Positions 1-7,872 of a stretch of 41,191 nt of DNA are shown here, piece by piece. The DNA is taken from positions 1 through 41,191 of the forward strand of contig JAJFLB010000070.1 in NCBI GenBank assembly GCA_021772915.1, written 5' to 3'. The translations under genes were made by a program, and so were the position numbers. Each line of letters starts with the position of its first letter. Position 1 is the stretch's first letter. The notes below the pieces were generated by a model. The model did no database searches, was not told the origin of the DNA, and worked only from the letters and a program-made list of their open reading frames with translations. Source of the DNA: Gammaproteobacteria bacterium. GTDB lineage: Bacteria; Pseudomonadota; Gammaproteobacteria; Xanthomonadales; SZUA-36.

Positions 1-141
1 CATGACCAAAGACGAGCTGTCGTATCGGGCGCTGCACTCGACCGGCGACTACGCTCTGATCCTCGAGGGTGTCGTGAACAAGGGTCTGAAAACGGCCTAC
101 GACACCGTGCGCCAACCCTGGCGCGCCGTCGCGGTGCAGAA
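1..141. repeat. Left copy of 141-bp terminal direct repeat
   Basis: These 141 bases recur without mismatch at 41051-41191. Both copies lie inside the same reading frame of the protease-capsid fusion gene, so joining them restores one intact gene. This is the signature of a circular assembly graph reported with one k-mer of overlap, giving a 41,050-bp unit genome. It is unlikely to be a biological terminal repeat. Confidence 0.95.
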
Positions 142-919
142 CAACTCCGAGGACTTCAACCCGCGCAAGGTGCTGACCCTGCACGAGGGCGGCGAGCTCC
201 AGCACAAGCTGGAGAACGAAGAGTGGGAGTTCTCCAGCGTTTCCGAGAGCCGCGAGCAGTGGCAGCTGGAGACCTACGGCAAGGCGTGGGGGATCAGCCG
301 CAAAGCGGTGATGAACGACCGAATCGGTGCGTTCCAGCAGATCCCCACCAAGTTCGGGCGCGCTGCCGGCCGCAAGGAAACGAAACTGGTCATGGCGCTG
401 ATCACGGCGCCGGTGACCATGGCTGACGGCAACCCGCTGTATCACGCCAGCCACGCCAACCTGGGCGCCGGTGCGCTGAGCGCCACGACTCGCGGACCGA
501 TCAACGCCGGCCGTAAGGCTATGACGGTGCAGGTGGATCTGGACGGAAACGACATCGGCGTGCGACCGCGCTACCTGTTCGTTCCCGAAGAGCTCTGGGA
601 CGAGGGTTCGCAGATCGTCTCGGCCAAGACGGTGCCCAGCGCACCGGGCAACGTGAACCCGTACGCGCCGGATGGCGACAACCCGCTGCAGCTGCTCACC
701 GATCCGAACCTCGATGCCGACAGCCTGACGGCCTGGTACCTGTTCGCCGATCCGGCCGAAATGGCTGCGCTCGAGTACGGCTACCTGGACGGCCAGGACG
801 GTCCGACGATCGAGCGCGAGGAGAGCGTGATGCGCGACGGGATCACGTTCGTGGTGCGCCACGACTTCGGCGTGGGTGCTGTCGAGCACCGCGCGACCTA
901 CCAGAGCACGGGCGTCTGA
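1..919 (+). CDS. Prohead protease-major capsid fusion, C-terminal part (capsid domain)
   Basis: This is the 3' part of the gene that begins at 39672 and crosses the junction. Base 1 is the last base of a codon, and the ATG at 2-4 is codon 461 of an inferred 765-residue protein (2298 bp with stop), not a true start. These 305 residues correspond to the capsid-forming domain of prohead protease/major capsid fusion proteins seen in phages with lambda-type terminase and portal. The capsid domain should assemble the icosahedral shell after the N-terminal protease cleaves the polyprotein. The cleavage site is not evident. The assignment rests on the N-terminal protease half, on gene order (portal, this, cement protein) and on overall sequence character. 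Confidence 0.85.
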   Translation, partial: MTKDELSYRALHSTGDYALILEGVVNKGLKTAYDTVRQPWRAVAVQNNSEDFNPRKVLTLHEGGELQHKLENEEWEFSSVSESREQWQLETYGKAWGISRKAVMNDRIGAFQQIPTKFGRAAGRKETKLVMALITAPVTMADGNPLYHASHANLGAGALSATTRGPINAGRKAMTVQVDLDGNDIGVRPRYLFVPEELWDEGSQIVSAKTVPSAPGNVNPYAPDGDNPLQLLTDPNLDADSLTAWYLFADPAEMAALEYGYLDGQDGPTIEREESVMRDGITFVVRHDFGVGAVEHRATYQSTGV

Positions 920-927
920 GCCTGAAC

Positions 928-962
928 GGGCCCGCCGCGCCGGACGCCGCGCGCGCGGGCCC
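928..962 (+). terminator. GC-rich hairpin after capsid gene
   Basis: GGGCCCGC (928-935) pairs perfectly with GCGGGCCC (955-962), nine bases after the capsid stop codon. No T-run follows, so it is not a classic intrinsic terminator. It could attenuate read-through or protect the abundant capsid mRNA. Confidence 0.35.
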
Positions 963-1026
963 ATACTTCACAGCACGCACGAGACCTGCGGCCTGACGAG
1001 GCACGCACCCACCGAGAACCAAAGCC

Positions 1027-1377
1027 ATGCCCGCCAACTTCAAAGGCCACGGCCGCACTCTCAAGTTCACCGTTGCCGGCTCGCCGACCACGACAAACGA
1101 ACCCCTGCTGGTCGGGGCGAAGTTTGGTGTGGTCGACGTCGGCAAGGCGGTGGGCGCGGAGTGCATCCTGCACACCGAGGGCCGTTTCGAGATCGTCGCC
1201 GGAACCACCGTCGTGGCATCGCCCGGTGCCGCGGCCTACTGGGACCCGACTCCGGGTGAGGTCGTGACCGCGACCACGGCCGGAAACTTCCTGATCGGAT
1301 ATTTCTCAAAGCCCAAGGCGAACGGCGAGGTTGTCGCCGAGGTGTTCCTGGAGAACCGCGCGCTGATCGCGCTCTAG
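1027..1377 (+). CDS. DUF2190-family capsid cement/decoration protein
   Basis: A 116-residue protein, mostly beta strands rich in Gly, Val and Ala. Residues about 24-45 (PLLVGAKFGVVDVGKAVGAE) carry the 'LVG..FGV' core typical of DUF2190 proteins, which decorate and stabilise expanded capsids. The length (about 110 aa) and the place immediately after the capsid gene fit the family. The ATG at 1027 is chosen because it follows GAGAACC. A longer overlapping frame starting at 876 has arginine-rich, non-phage-like composition and is a shadow. The role is inferred from family and position. Confidence 0.8.
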   Translation: MPANFKGHGRTLKFTVAGSPTTTNEPLLVGAKFGVVDVGKAVGAECILHTEGRFEIVAGTTVVASPGAAAYWDPTPGEVVTATTAGNFLIGYFSKPKANGEVVAEVFLENRALIAL

Positions 1378-1389
1378 GAGAACACAGCG

Positions 1390-1752
1390 ATGTCGTGGGC
1401 CAGGGTTACGCAGCTCGCGCAGCGGGCCTGGCTGACGACATTCAACGCCGGCGCGACCGTGACCTACACACCAGGTGGGGCGGGCGCGCCGGCTGCATTC
1501 CAGCTGCCGCGGCACTTCTCTCGAGACCAGCACCTAGCTGTGGATCTGGACAGCCGGCTGCGGGTCGGCATGCGCGGGCCGGAGCTGCACGTGCTCGAGG
1601 CCGATCTGATCGCTGCCGGGCTGACCGGGACGGACGACATCGACACCGAGCTGGATAGGATCACCGTGGGCGCGCAGCTCTACGGGATCAGCGACTACCA
1701 GCCCGACGGCCGCGGGGTCGTGGTGTTCGAGCTGGTCGAGGCCGCGTCGTGA
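1390..1752 (+). CDS. Head-tail connector/attachment protein (lambda FII-like position)
   Basis: A 120-residue protein between the cement protein and a tail-terminator-like gene. In lambda-type heads this position holds the attachment protein that caps the portal and gpW ring. The C-terminal half (VLEADLIAAGLTGTDDIDTE onward) ends in a pattern in which strands reading YGISDYQPDGRGVVVFELVE resemble the last beta strands of phage attachment proteins. The start is supported by AGGAG at 1377-1381, and the end overlaps the next gene by 4 bases. Identification is mainly positional. Confidence 0.6.
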   Translation: MSWARVTQLAQRAWLTTFNAGATVTYTPGGAGAPAAFQLPRHFSRDQHLAVDLDSRLRVGMRGPELHVLEADLIAAGLTGTDDIDTELDRITVGAQLYGISDYQPDGRGVVVFELVEAAS

Positions 1753-2333
1753 GCCTGCAGCGCAAGGCCATCCGCGAGGCCCTGGTGGCCTGCCTGAAAG
1801 ACGAGACCAGCGCGGGCGACGCTGTCGAGTCCAACCGCGGGCGACCGGCCAAGCGCTTCGGATCCGAAAGCCGCGCGATCACCATCTACTATGCCGACGA
1901 GGACGCTGGCGTGTCGAAGGGCAGTGAGGCCTACGTGCACGAATACAAGCGCACGATCGAGCTGGCGGTGGAAATGCACGCCGCTCGCCGCCGGGCCCAG
2001 GGCGACGATGGCGACGAGACCGACGACGCAGTGGACGAGCTCGGGCAAGAGCTCGAGTGCGTGATCCTGCAGGACACCACGCTGGGCGGCGCCGCCCCGG
2101 GTGGCGGACGCTACCTCCGAACGGAGTTCGATTTCAGCGCTCGAGGTCGCCAGCTGATCGGCCAGGCCGCCATGGTCTGGGAGTTCGTTTTCTACACCAG
2201 CGCCGACGTCGGCGCCGGGCCGCAATCGCTGACGCCGTTCCAGCGGGGTGTCCTCGACATCGACGCGCAACCGCCGCAGGGCGAGGTCGATACCGACGAC
2301 GTGACGGTGGACACAAGCCTGCCCCAGACCTGA
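1749..2333 (+). CDS. Tail terminator/completion protein (Mu gp37-like position)
   Basis: A 194-residue acidic protein starting at GTG 1749, coupled by a 4-base GTGA overlap to the upstream connector gene. The N-terminus (SLQRKAIREALVACLKDE) is an amphipathic helix followed by strands (ITIYYADEDAG, KRTIELAVEMHA), the usual layout of tail-completion proteins that cap the tube and sheath and join tail to head. It directly precedes the DUF2635 and sheath genes, as gp37 does in Mu. No diagnostic motif was seen, so this is inference from layout and order. Confidence 0.6.
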   Translation: MSLQRKAIREALVACLKDETSAGDAVESNRGRPAKRFGSESRAITIYYADEDAGVSKGSEAYVHEYKRTIELAVEMHAARRRAQGDDGDETDDAVDELGQELECVILQDTTLGGAAPGGGRYLRTEFDFSARGRQLIGQAAMVWEFVFYTSADVGAGPQSLTPFQRGVLDIDAQPPQGEVDTDDVTVDTSLPQT

Positions 2334-2360
2334 GCGCTCGCGACGGGCCCCCACTGGTGC

Positions 2361-2366
2361 TAGTCT
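2361..2366 (+). promoter_or_regulatory. Leaderless-type -10 box (TAGTCT) for 2376
   Basis: TAGTCT lies 9 bases before the ATG at 2376 and no Shine-Dalgarno sequence is present. The bases just upstream (CCCCCACTGGTGC) closely match those upstream of the protease-capsid gene (CCCCAACTGGTGC near 39646). Confidence 0.5.
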
Positions 2367-2375
2367 CCAAAAACC

Positions 2376-2618
2376 ATGGCCAAGCGATCACAGACCACGA
2401 CCACGCGAATCGCCCCCGCTGCCGGCGTCAAGCTCCGGACCGAGTCCGGAGCGCTGGTGCCCGAGGCGGGCATTGCCGTGCCGAGCCCGCTGCGGTCCTA
2501 TTGGCATCAGCACCTGCTCGATGGGGCCTGTTCCTGCGACGACTGGGCGGTGGATAAGAAGACCGGCCACGTGATCGCCAAGGGGCATGGCTCGCGCCGT
2601 TCCTCCCGTTCCGACTGA
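2376..2618 (+). CDS. DUF2635 protein, Mu gp38-like
   Basis: An 80-residue protein. Residues 12-53 (IAPAAGVKLRTESGALVPEA, then a PSPLRSYWHQHLLDGAC segment) match the DUF2635 layout 'P..G..VRD..TG..LP..G..VP...YW...L.DGDV'. In Mu, gp38 is the small gene immediately before the sheath gene, as here. Its function is unknown in the family. This copy carries a longer C-terminal tail with CSC and a basic serine-rich end. It has no Shine-Dalgarno and is preceded by a TAGTCT -10-like box. Confidence 0.75.
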   Translation: MAKRSQTTTTRIAPAAGVKLRTESGALVPEAGIAVPSPLRSYWHQHLLDGACSCDDWAVDKKTGHVIAKGHGSRRSSRSD

Positions 2619-2641
2619 CCCAGACCGAGGACTAGAACCCC

Positions 2642-4102
2642 ATGGTGCAGTTCACCCAAATCTCCGACACGCTACTCGTGCCGGGCATGTTCACCGAGTT
2701 CGATGCGAGCAACGCAGACTCGGGTCCGACGCTGCAGCCCTACGACGTCCTGCTGGTCGGCCAGCACACCAAGAGCCCGGCGCCTGCAGTGGCGGCCAGC
2801 CAAGTGTTCACGGTCGCCGAGGTCGAAGCGATCGCGGGGCGCGGCAGTCAGCTGGCGATGATGGCGGCCGCCTATTTCGCCAACAACACGATCACGTCGG
2901 TTTCGATTATCCCGATCGATGACGATGGCGCGGCCGCGCCGGCGACGTCCGACATCGTGGTGACGGGCCCGGCCACGGCCACGGGCTCGCTGCGGCTGAT
3001 CATTGCGGGGTTCCAGGTCAACGTCGGGGTGACCAACGCCGACAGCGCCAACACGATCGCCACCGCGATCGGCGCGGCCGTGACGGCCAACCTGGATCTG
3101 CCGGTGACCGCGGCCGTGGTCACGAACACCGTCACGCTGACGGCTCGCAACGATGGCGAGGCCGGGAACGATTTCCGGGTGTTCCTGAACTACTTCACTG
3201 GGCAAACCACCCCGGCGGGTGTGGGCCTGACGCTGAACCCGTTCACGGGCGGCACGACCAATCCGGCGCTGGCGCAGGTGTTCGCGGCGATCCCGAACAG
3301 TCAATACCACGTGATCTGTTCGCCCTACACCGACACCACGAGCATGGCGGCGCTCGAGACCGAAGCCGATGCCCGCTGGGACGCGTTGAAGGCCATCGAG
3401 TTTGCGTACCTGGGCTGCCGCCAGGACACGGCCGCCAACCTGATCACGTACGGCGACGCGCGCAACAACGAACACGTGGTGGTGTTCGGGGTCAACAACA
3501 GCCCCAGCCCGCCGCTGCAGCTCGCGGCCGCGGCCGCCGGGCAGATCGCCCGATCGGGGGAGCAGGACCCGGCGCTGCCGTTCACGAGTCTCGAGCTCGC
3601 CGGCATGCTGCCGCCCTTGCCCGCGGACCAGTTCAGTTTCGCGAACCGCCAAAACCTGCTGCTGGACGGAATGGCGACGTTCCGCTACGGCTCCGGGGGC
3701 GAGGTTCAGATCGAGCGCGCGCGGACCAACTACCAAACCAGCGCGGGCGGCTCGCCCAGCTCGGCCTACCGCGATCTGAACGTGCACCTGATCCTCAGCT
3801 ACCTGCGCTTCGACTGGAACGCGCGGCTGACCAACGGCTTTGCCCGTTTCAAGATCGGCGATCCCGAGATCAACTACGCGGCCGGCTCGCGCGTGATCAC
3901 CACGAAGAGCGCCAAGGCCTTCGGCGTGAACGTGCTGGCGCGCTGGGCGCTGCAGGGTCTGATCGAGGACTTGGCTTCGGCCAAGGCCTCATTCACCGTC
4001 GATCGCAACGCGGCCGAGGGCGGCCGCCTCGACTTCCGTTTCGGGCCGGATCTCGTGAACGGGTTCCGCATCGGCGCTACGCAAATCGCATTCATGCCGT
4101 GA
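2642..4102 (+). CDS. L: Contractile tail sheath protein (Mu gpL-like)
   Basis: A 486-residue protein, close to Mu gpL (about 495 aa). It opens with VQFTQISDTLLVPGMFTEFD, the classic sheath N-terminus (I.....PG.y.e.d) forming the inter-subunit arm. The middle is a variable Ala/Thr/Val-rich domain. The C-terminal third (LNVHLILSYLRFDWNARLTN through the end) contains the conserved sheath core that lines the tube. It polymerises around the tail tube and contracts on infection. It is followed by tube and chaperone genes in canonical order. Confidence 0.93.
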   Translation: MVQFTQISDTLLVPGMFTEFDASNADSGPTLQPYDVLLVGQHTKSPAPAVAASQVFTVAEVEAIAGRGSQLAMMAAAYFANNTITSVSIIPIDDDGAAAPATSDIVVTGPATATGSLRLIIAGFQVNVGVTNADSANTIATAIGAAVTANLDLPVTAAVVTNTVTLTARNDGEAGNDFRVFLNYFTGQTTPAGVGLTLNPFTGGTTNPALAQVFAAIPNSQYHVICSPYTDTTSMAALETEADARWDALKAIEFAYLGCRQDTAANLITYGDARNNEHVVVFGVNNSPSPPLQLAAAAAGQIARSGEQDPALPFTSLELAGMLPPLPADQFSFANRQNLLLDGMATFRYGSGGEVQIERARTNYQTSAGGSPSSAYRDLNVHLILSYLRFDWNARLTNGFARFKIGDPEINYAAGSRVITTKSAKAFGVNVLARWALQGLIEDLASAKASFTVDRNAAEGGRLDFRFGPDLVNGFRIGATQIAFMP

Positions 4103-4144
4103 TCGCGGCGCCAACACGACCAACCGAACCAAGGAACCGAAGCC

Positions 4145-4504
4145 ATGGCCGACCGCAGAGGTGGAGTGATTGCGCTGCTGATCGATGGCGAGCGCGTCGA
4201 CGTCAAGGGAAACGTGACCTACAACCTGGGTCTGGACGCAAACGAACCGATCCTCGGTGCGAGCGGCCCGCAAGGGTACAAGTCGGTGCCCCAGGTGCCC
4301 CGCTGCGAGGGGACTCTGACCGACCGCGCTGGCCTGGACGTCGCCGAAATGATGCGCAAGTCTGACGCGCAGATCGTGCTCGAGCTCGCGAACGACAAGT
4401 CTATAGCGTTCCAGGATGCGTACTTCGGAGGCGAGGGCGACATCACCACCGAAGAGGGCGAAATCAGCTTCCGGTTCTACTCCGACAGCGCCGAGGAAGT
4501 CTGA
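4145..4504 (+). CDS. M: Tail tube protein (Mu gpM-like)
   Basis: A 119-residue protein, almost exactly the size of Mu gpM. It begins MADRRGGVIALLIDGERVDV and has the tube-family features 'G.......DG....KG.vTYnLG', a central substrate-like strand pair, and a C-terminal FQDAYFGGEGDITTEEGEIS stretch typical of the Mu tail-tube family. It stacks as hexameric rings to form the DNA conduit inside the sheath. The start follows AAGGAACCGAAGCC. Confidence 0.92.
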   Translation: MADRRGGVIALLIDGERVDVKGNVTYNLGLDANEPILGASGPQGYKSVPQVPRCEGTLTDRAGLDVAEMMRKSDAQIVLELANDKSIAFQDAYFGGEGDITTEEGEISFRFYSDSAEEV

Positions 4505-4619
4505 CCCACGAGCACCGGCGGGCGCCTCTTCCCTCGCCCCCGTCGGCTTTCCACCAGTTACTCGGCCCGCCCAGTTTTCATTCGCTGGGCGGGCCAACCC
4601 AAAACCCCGGAGGAACCCA

Positions 4620-4955
4620 ATGCAAGACCAAGACGCCGACGCCGTGGACGTGACCGAGGACGGCCTGGCCGATTTCGACTCGCTGGTTTGGCCCCATGTG
4701 ATCGAGCTCGACGAGCCGGTGACGGTTGGCAAGGGCAAGCGCGAGCGGACCTTGGAGGAAATCGAGTTCAAGGAACCGACGTCGGGCATGTTCTTCGACC
4801 TGCCCACGAACGATCAGCTGCTCTCTGACTTCTTCAAGGCCGCCAGCAGCATGACCGGGCAGCCGATGGGCGTGCTACGGCGGCTCAGTCCGACCGATGG
4901 CGGCAAGGTGCTACGCATCGTCAAAACGGTGCTGAACCGATTTCTCAGCGAGTGA
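4620..4955 (+). CDS. Tail assembly chaperone, short form (Mu gp41-like)
   Basis: A 111-residue acidic protein of the Mu gp41/tail-assembly type. The core VIELDEPVTVGKGKRERTLE followed by IEFKEPTSGMFFDL has the 'L..P........i..l..repta.d' pattern of the family. It lies between tube and tape-measure genes and should act during tape-measure folding and tube polymerisation without entering the virion. The start at ATG 4620 follows GGAGGAACCCA. An in-frame extension upstream to 4416 overlaps the tube gene and is not used. Its 3' end overlaps a gpE-like frame, suggesting a frameshifted long product. Confidence 0.88.
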   Translation: MQDQDADAVDVTEDGLADFDSLVWPHVIELDEPVTVGKGKRERTLEEIEFKEPTSGMFFDLPTNDQLLSDFFKAASSMTGQPMGVLRRLSPTDGGKVLRIVKTVLNRFLSE

Positions 4956-5103
4956 GCTGATCGACAACGTCGCCCTGGTGGGCTGGTTCTACCGCTGGAA
5001 CCCCGACGTGATAATGGCCCTGACGCTGCCCGAGCTGCGCAGGTGGGTCGACCTGGCGCGCCACGCCGATAGGATGATCGCGGCCGAACGGCCGCCGGTC
5101 TGA
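4945..5103 (+). CDS. gpE-like chaperone extension made by frameshift
   Basis: A frame open from 4936 to the TGA at 5101-5103 encodes LIDNVALVGWFYRWNPDVIM and continues ALTLPELRRWVDLARHAD, the gpE pattern (small N-terminal helix, F.W.P....M...EL..W). It has no credible start codon or Shine-Dalgarno. It is in the +1 (equivalently -2) frame relative to the chaperone gene, the same relation as the -2 shift known in Mu. A likely slip site is CGA-TTT-CTC at 4938-4946, where the Phe tRNA on TTT could move +1 onto TTC. The fusion would be about 160 residues. Independent initiation at CTG 4957 or GTG 4978 is less likely. Confidence 0.7.
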   Translation, partial: SASELIDNVALVGWFYRWNPDVIMALTLPELRRWVDLARHADRMIAAERPPV

Positions 5104-5106
5104 CCC

Positions 5107-6657
5107 ATGGCCCCCAAAAAAACGTTCGAGCTGGGCGTACGCCTAGGCCTGCAGGATCGACTGATCCAACCGCTGCGCCGGATGAACCGCCGGCTGCAGC
5201 AGCTCGGACGACCGATCCGCAGGGCTCGCCTGGGCCTGCGCCGCATCGCGACCGAGGCCGGGTTTTTCAAGCTGACGCGCTCGATGGGCGGGGCGGTTCG
5301 AGCGGCGCGGCGCGTCGGGTCGGAGCTGTTTTCCGTTGTCGGGAAGCTGACGCTGGTGGCCGGGGTGGCCGCCGCCACCGGGGCGGCCCTGATCGGTTCA
5401 TTCGTCAGCACGGCGGACGAGATCAGCAAGACCAGCGTGCGGCTGGGCATCGGTGCCGACGCTCTGCAGGAAATGCGCTTCGCAGGCGAGCGGCTGGGCA
5501 TCACCACGAGCGAGCTGGATACAGGCTTCGATGCGCTGGCGCGACGCATGGGCGAGCTGCGCGTGGGACAGGGCGGGCTGGTCACGTTCCTGCAGCGCTC
5601 GAACCCCGCACTGCTCGAGCAGCTCAAGCTGACCACCGGTCTGGAGCAGGCGCTGGGAGTACTCCTGCCGTCGATCCAGGCCCTGGCCGACGACACGGAC
5701 AAGGCGGCGCTGGCGGGCCAGGCCTTCGGCCGCTCGGGCGTCCGGCTCGTGAACCTGGCCAACGCGGCCGGGTCCGAGCTCGCGGACCTGCGCCAGGAGT
5801 TCCGAGACCTGGGCGGGAGCATCGACGCGCTCGGCCTGCAGGTGGGGGTCGACGCGCGCGACGCGTTCACGAACCTGCGAGCGGCTGGGCTCGGTCTGCG
5901 CAACCTGTTGGCCGTGGAGCTCACGCCCGAGGTCATCAAGCTGTCGGAAGAGCTGAAAGCGTTCGTGGTCGAGAACCGGCCACGCGTGCAGGCCTTCGCG
6001 GCCGAGTTCGCACGCGAGCTGCCCGGCCGCCTCGAGCGCCTGCGCGCGGGGTTCCGCGAGCTACGCTTGCAGCTGCAGCCCCTGCTCGACCTGGGCTCTG
6101 AGCTGGTCAAGCGTTTCGGCCTGGTCAAGATCGTGGGCGCCACGCTGGCGTTCGTGATCGGCACGCAACTGGTCATTGCCGTGGGCAGCCTCTCCGTTGC
6201 ACTGGGCGCGCTGTCGCTCGTGATCCTGTCGACACCGGTTGGACTGTTCTTCACGGCGGCCGTTCTTGGTGCCACGGCCCTGTCGGCTGTCGTGATCAAG
6301 CTGACCGAGGCGAGCAAGACGTGGGGCGAAATCTGGCAGCAGGTCGTGGACAGCTTCAACGCCAGCTTTGGGCCGATCTTCGACAAGCTCGGCGAGTTCT
6401 CTGGCCGCGTCCAGCGGGCCTTCGGCCGGCTGTTCGGTGACGATGACTCCGCGGCCCTGCCGAGCCTGGCGCCGCAACTGGCCGGCGCCGGCGCCGGCGG
6501 TGGCGCTGGATTCGCGTCGGGCGCGGGTGCACAGCTGGGCGAGGGTGTTCTGCGCGTCGAGTTTGCGGGAACCCCACCCGGCACGCGCGTGGACACCGAG
6601 GGCGCTGCGGGCGTGGGCCTGCCGATCGAGACCGACGTCGGATACCAACTCGGGTAG
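5107..6657 (+). CDS. Tail tape measure protein
   Basis: A 516-residue protein placed directly after the chaperone pair, as for Mu gp42. The N-terminus is strongly basic and helical (residues 1-60). A hydrophobic segment follows around residues 78-97 (GKLTLVAGVAAATGAALIGS), then long amphipathic helices. There are further hydrophobic stretches near residues 339-400 and a Gly/Ala-rich C-terminus (GAGAGGGAGFASGAGAQ). It sets tail length and is ejected ahead of the DNA. At about 1.5 angstrom per residue the length predicts a tail under about 80 nm, shorter than lambda's. The start at ATG 5107 lies 3 bases after the gpE-like stop. Confidence 0.9.
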   Translation: MAPKKTFELGVRLGLQDRLIQPLRRMNRRLQQLGRPIRRARLGLRRIATEAGFFKLTRSMGGAVRAARRVGSELFSVVGKLTLVAGVAAATGAALIGSFVSTADEISKTSVRLGIGADALQEMRFAGERLGITTSELDTGFDALARRMGELRVGQGGLVTFLQRSNPALLEQLKLTTGLEQALGVLLPSIQALADDTDKAALAGQAFGRSGVRLVNLANAAGSELADLRQEFRDLGGSIDALGLQVGVDARDAFTNLRAAGLGLRNLLAVELTPEVIKLSEELKAFVVENRPRVQAFAAEFARELPGRLERLRAGFRELRLQLQPLLDLGSELVKRFGLVKIVGATLAFVIGTQLVIAVGSLSVALGALSLVILSTPVGLFFTAAVLGATALSAVVIKLTEASKTWGEIWQQVVDSFNASFGPIFDKLGEFSGRVQRAFGRLFGDDDSAALPSLAPQLAGAGAGGGAGFASGAGAQLGEGVLRVEFAGTPPGTRVDTEGAAGVGLPIETDVGYQLG

Positions 6658-6660
6658 GGT
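6655..6660 (+). promoter_or_regulatory. Possible -10 box (TAGGGT) for 6667
   Basis: TAGGGT lies 6 bases before the ATG at 6667, and no Shine-Dalgarno is present. The TAG is also the stop codon of the tape measure gene, so the match could be coincidental. Confidence 0.3.
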
Positions 6661-6666
6661 GCACCC

Positions 6667-7872
6667 ATGGCGTTCCAGGACCTGCTGCGCGAGGCCACCT
6701 ACCAGTCCGTGCCGTTCGGCGTATTGGTTGACTCCGAGACAGCCGGCGGCCGGCGGCTCGTGGAGCATGAGCTGCCCGGAACCACCAACATCAGGGCCGA
6801 CGACACGGGCGGCCGACCAATCAGCTTCCAACTCGAGGGCTGGATCGTCGGCCAGGGCGAGGACGGGGACTATTTCGATGCGCGGCAGGATCTGATCGAC
6901 GCGCTGCAGGACCCCGCCGGCGGAACGCTTGTCCATCCCTACTGGGGAACGCAGCGCGTCAACGTGCGGCGCTGGCGTGTACGTGAGTCGGCGCGCGCGC
7001 TGCGTGTCGCCCGGATCACGGTCGAGTTCGTGCGCAGTGGTGAGGCCGTTTCTCCGCTGCCGCTGCGGGCCAGTCCGGCGCAGGCTGATTTCGCGGCCAT
7101 GGCGATCAGCGACGCCAGCGCCGACGTCGCCCTGGAGGATCTGGTGCTCGAGGGCCCCGGCGTGATCGAGAGCGTGCGCGAGGCTGCGAGCTCGGCCATT
7201 TCGGCGGTGGGCGCAGCGATCGCTCAGCTGGACGTTTTCTCGGGTATCGCGGCCGAGGCCCAGGCCCTGGGTGGGCAGGTCACGAGCCTGATCGACGACG
7301 CCAGCCAGCTCGCTACCGCGCCGCTCGCGGTGGTGGCTTCGGTGCAGGGTGCGGTGGATGGAATCATCGACTCGGCCCGCAACTTCGCTTCCGCTCTGGA
7401 CGCGTACGAGCAGCTATTCGGACTGAGCCCGGATCCGCTCACCGGTTCACCCATTCCGATCGGTGCCCTGCAGGACGGAGCGCGCACGGCCATCACCGAC
7501 CTGGCCCTGCGGCAGGCGGCCGCTGGCGCTGTGCGCGCGGCCGCTCGCGTCGACTGGGAAAGCCTGGACCAGGCCGAGGAAGCGCGCGTGCGCCTGGGCG
7601 ACCAGCTCGACACGCTGATGGCTACCGCACCGGCGTCGGTGGTCAGCGCCATGCAGGCCGCGCTGCTGGCGCTCTCGGAGACGGTGCCGCCCTCAAACGT
7701 CCAGCTGCCGCGCGTCGCGACGTTCACGCCACGCGTCAGCATCCCGGACATGCTGGTGGCCTACCGGCTGTATGGCGACGCTGGCCGAGCTCCCGAGATC
7801 CAGGCCCGCAACGGCCTGGTGCGCCCGGCGTTCGCGCCCGGCGGCACGCCGCTCGAGGTGCTGAGCTCGTGA
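6667..7872 (+). CDS. N: DNA circularisation/tail protein (Mu gpN-like)
   Basis: A 401-residue protein whose N-terminal 115 residues match the DNA_circ_N domain. The matching stretches are MAFQDLLREATYQSVPFGVL, then the HELPG...D.GG....F.L.GW..G.DY...RD.L..AL pattern (here DYFDARQDLIDALQ), then a GGTLVHPYWG motif and an R-rich strand. In Mu this protein is part of the baseplate hub region despite the historical circularisation label. The C-terminal two thirds is Ala-rich and helical and ends in a LysM-like strand region (VSIPDMLVAYRLYGDAGRAP). It overlaps the next gene by 4 bases. Confidence 0.85.
   Translation: MAFQDLLREATYQSVPFGVLVDSETAGGRRLVEHELPGTTNIRADDTGGRPISFQLEGWIVGQGEDGDYFDARQDLIDALQDPAGGTLVHPYWGTQRVNVRRWRVRESARALRVARITVEFVRSGEAVSPLPLRASPAQADFAAMAISDASADVALEDLVLEGPGVIESVREAASSAISAVGAAIAQLDVFSGIAAEAQALGGQVTSLIDDASQLATAPLAVVASVQGAVDGIIDSARNFASALDAYEQLFGLSPDPLTGSPIPIGALQDGARTAITDLALRQAAAGAVRAAARVDWESLDQAEEARVRLGDQLDTLMATAPASVVSAMQAALLALSETVPPSNVQLPRVATFTPRVSIPDMLVAYRLYGDAGRAPEIQARNGLVRPAFAPGGTPLEVLSS

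Noticed and set aside
1-141. Biological direct terminal repeat
   Set aside because: It lies inside the capsid gene, far from any packaging feature, and its length equals a standard assembler k-mer.
2672-3787. 371-codon open frame on the minus strand opposite the sheath gene
   Set aside because: It is Arg/His/Gly-rich with no start signal and lies entirely antisense to a clearly identified gene. High G+C makes long antisense frames common here.
4989-6698. 569-codon minus-strand frame opposite the tape measure gene
   Set aside because: Its composition (Ser, Arg, Pro runs) is typical of a reverse-frame shadow, and the + strand tape measure protein explains the region.
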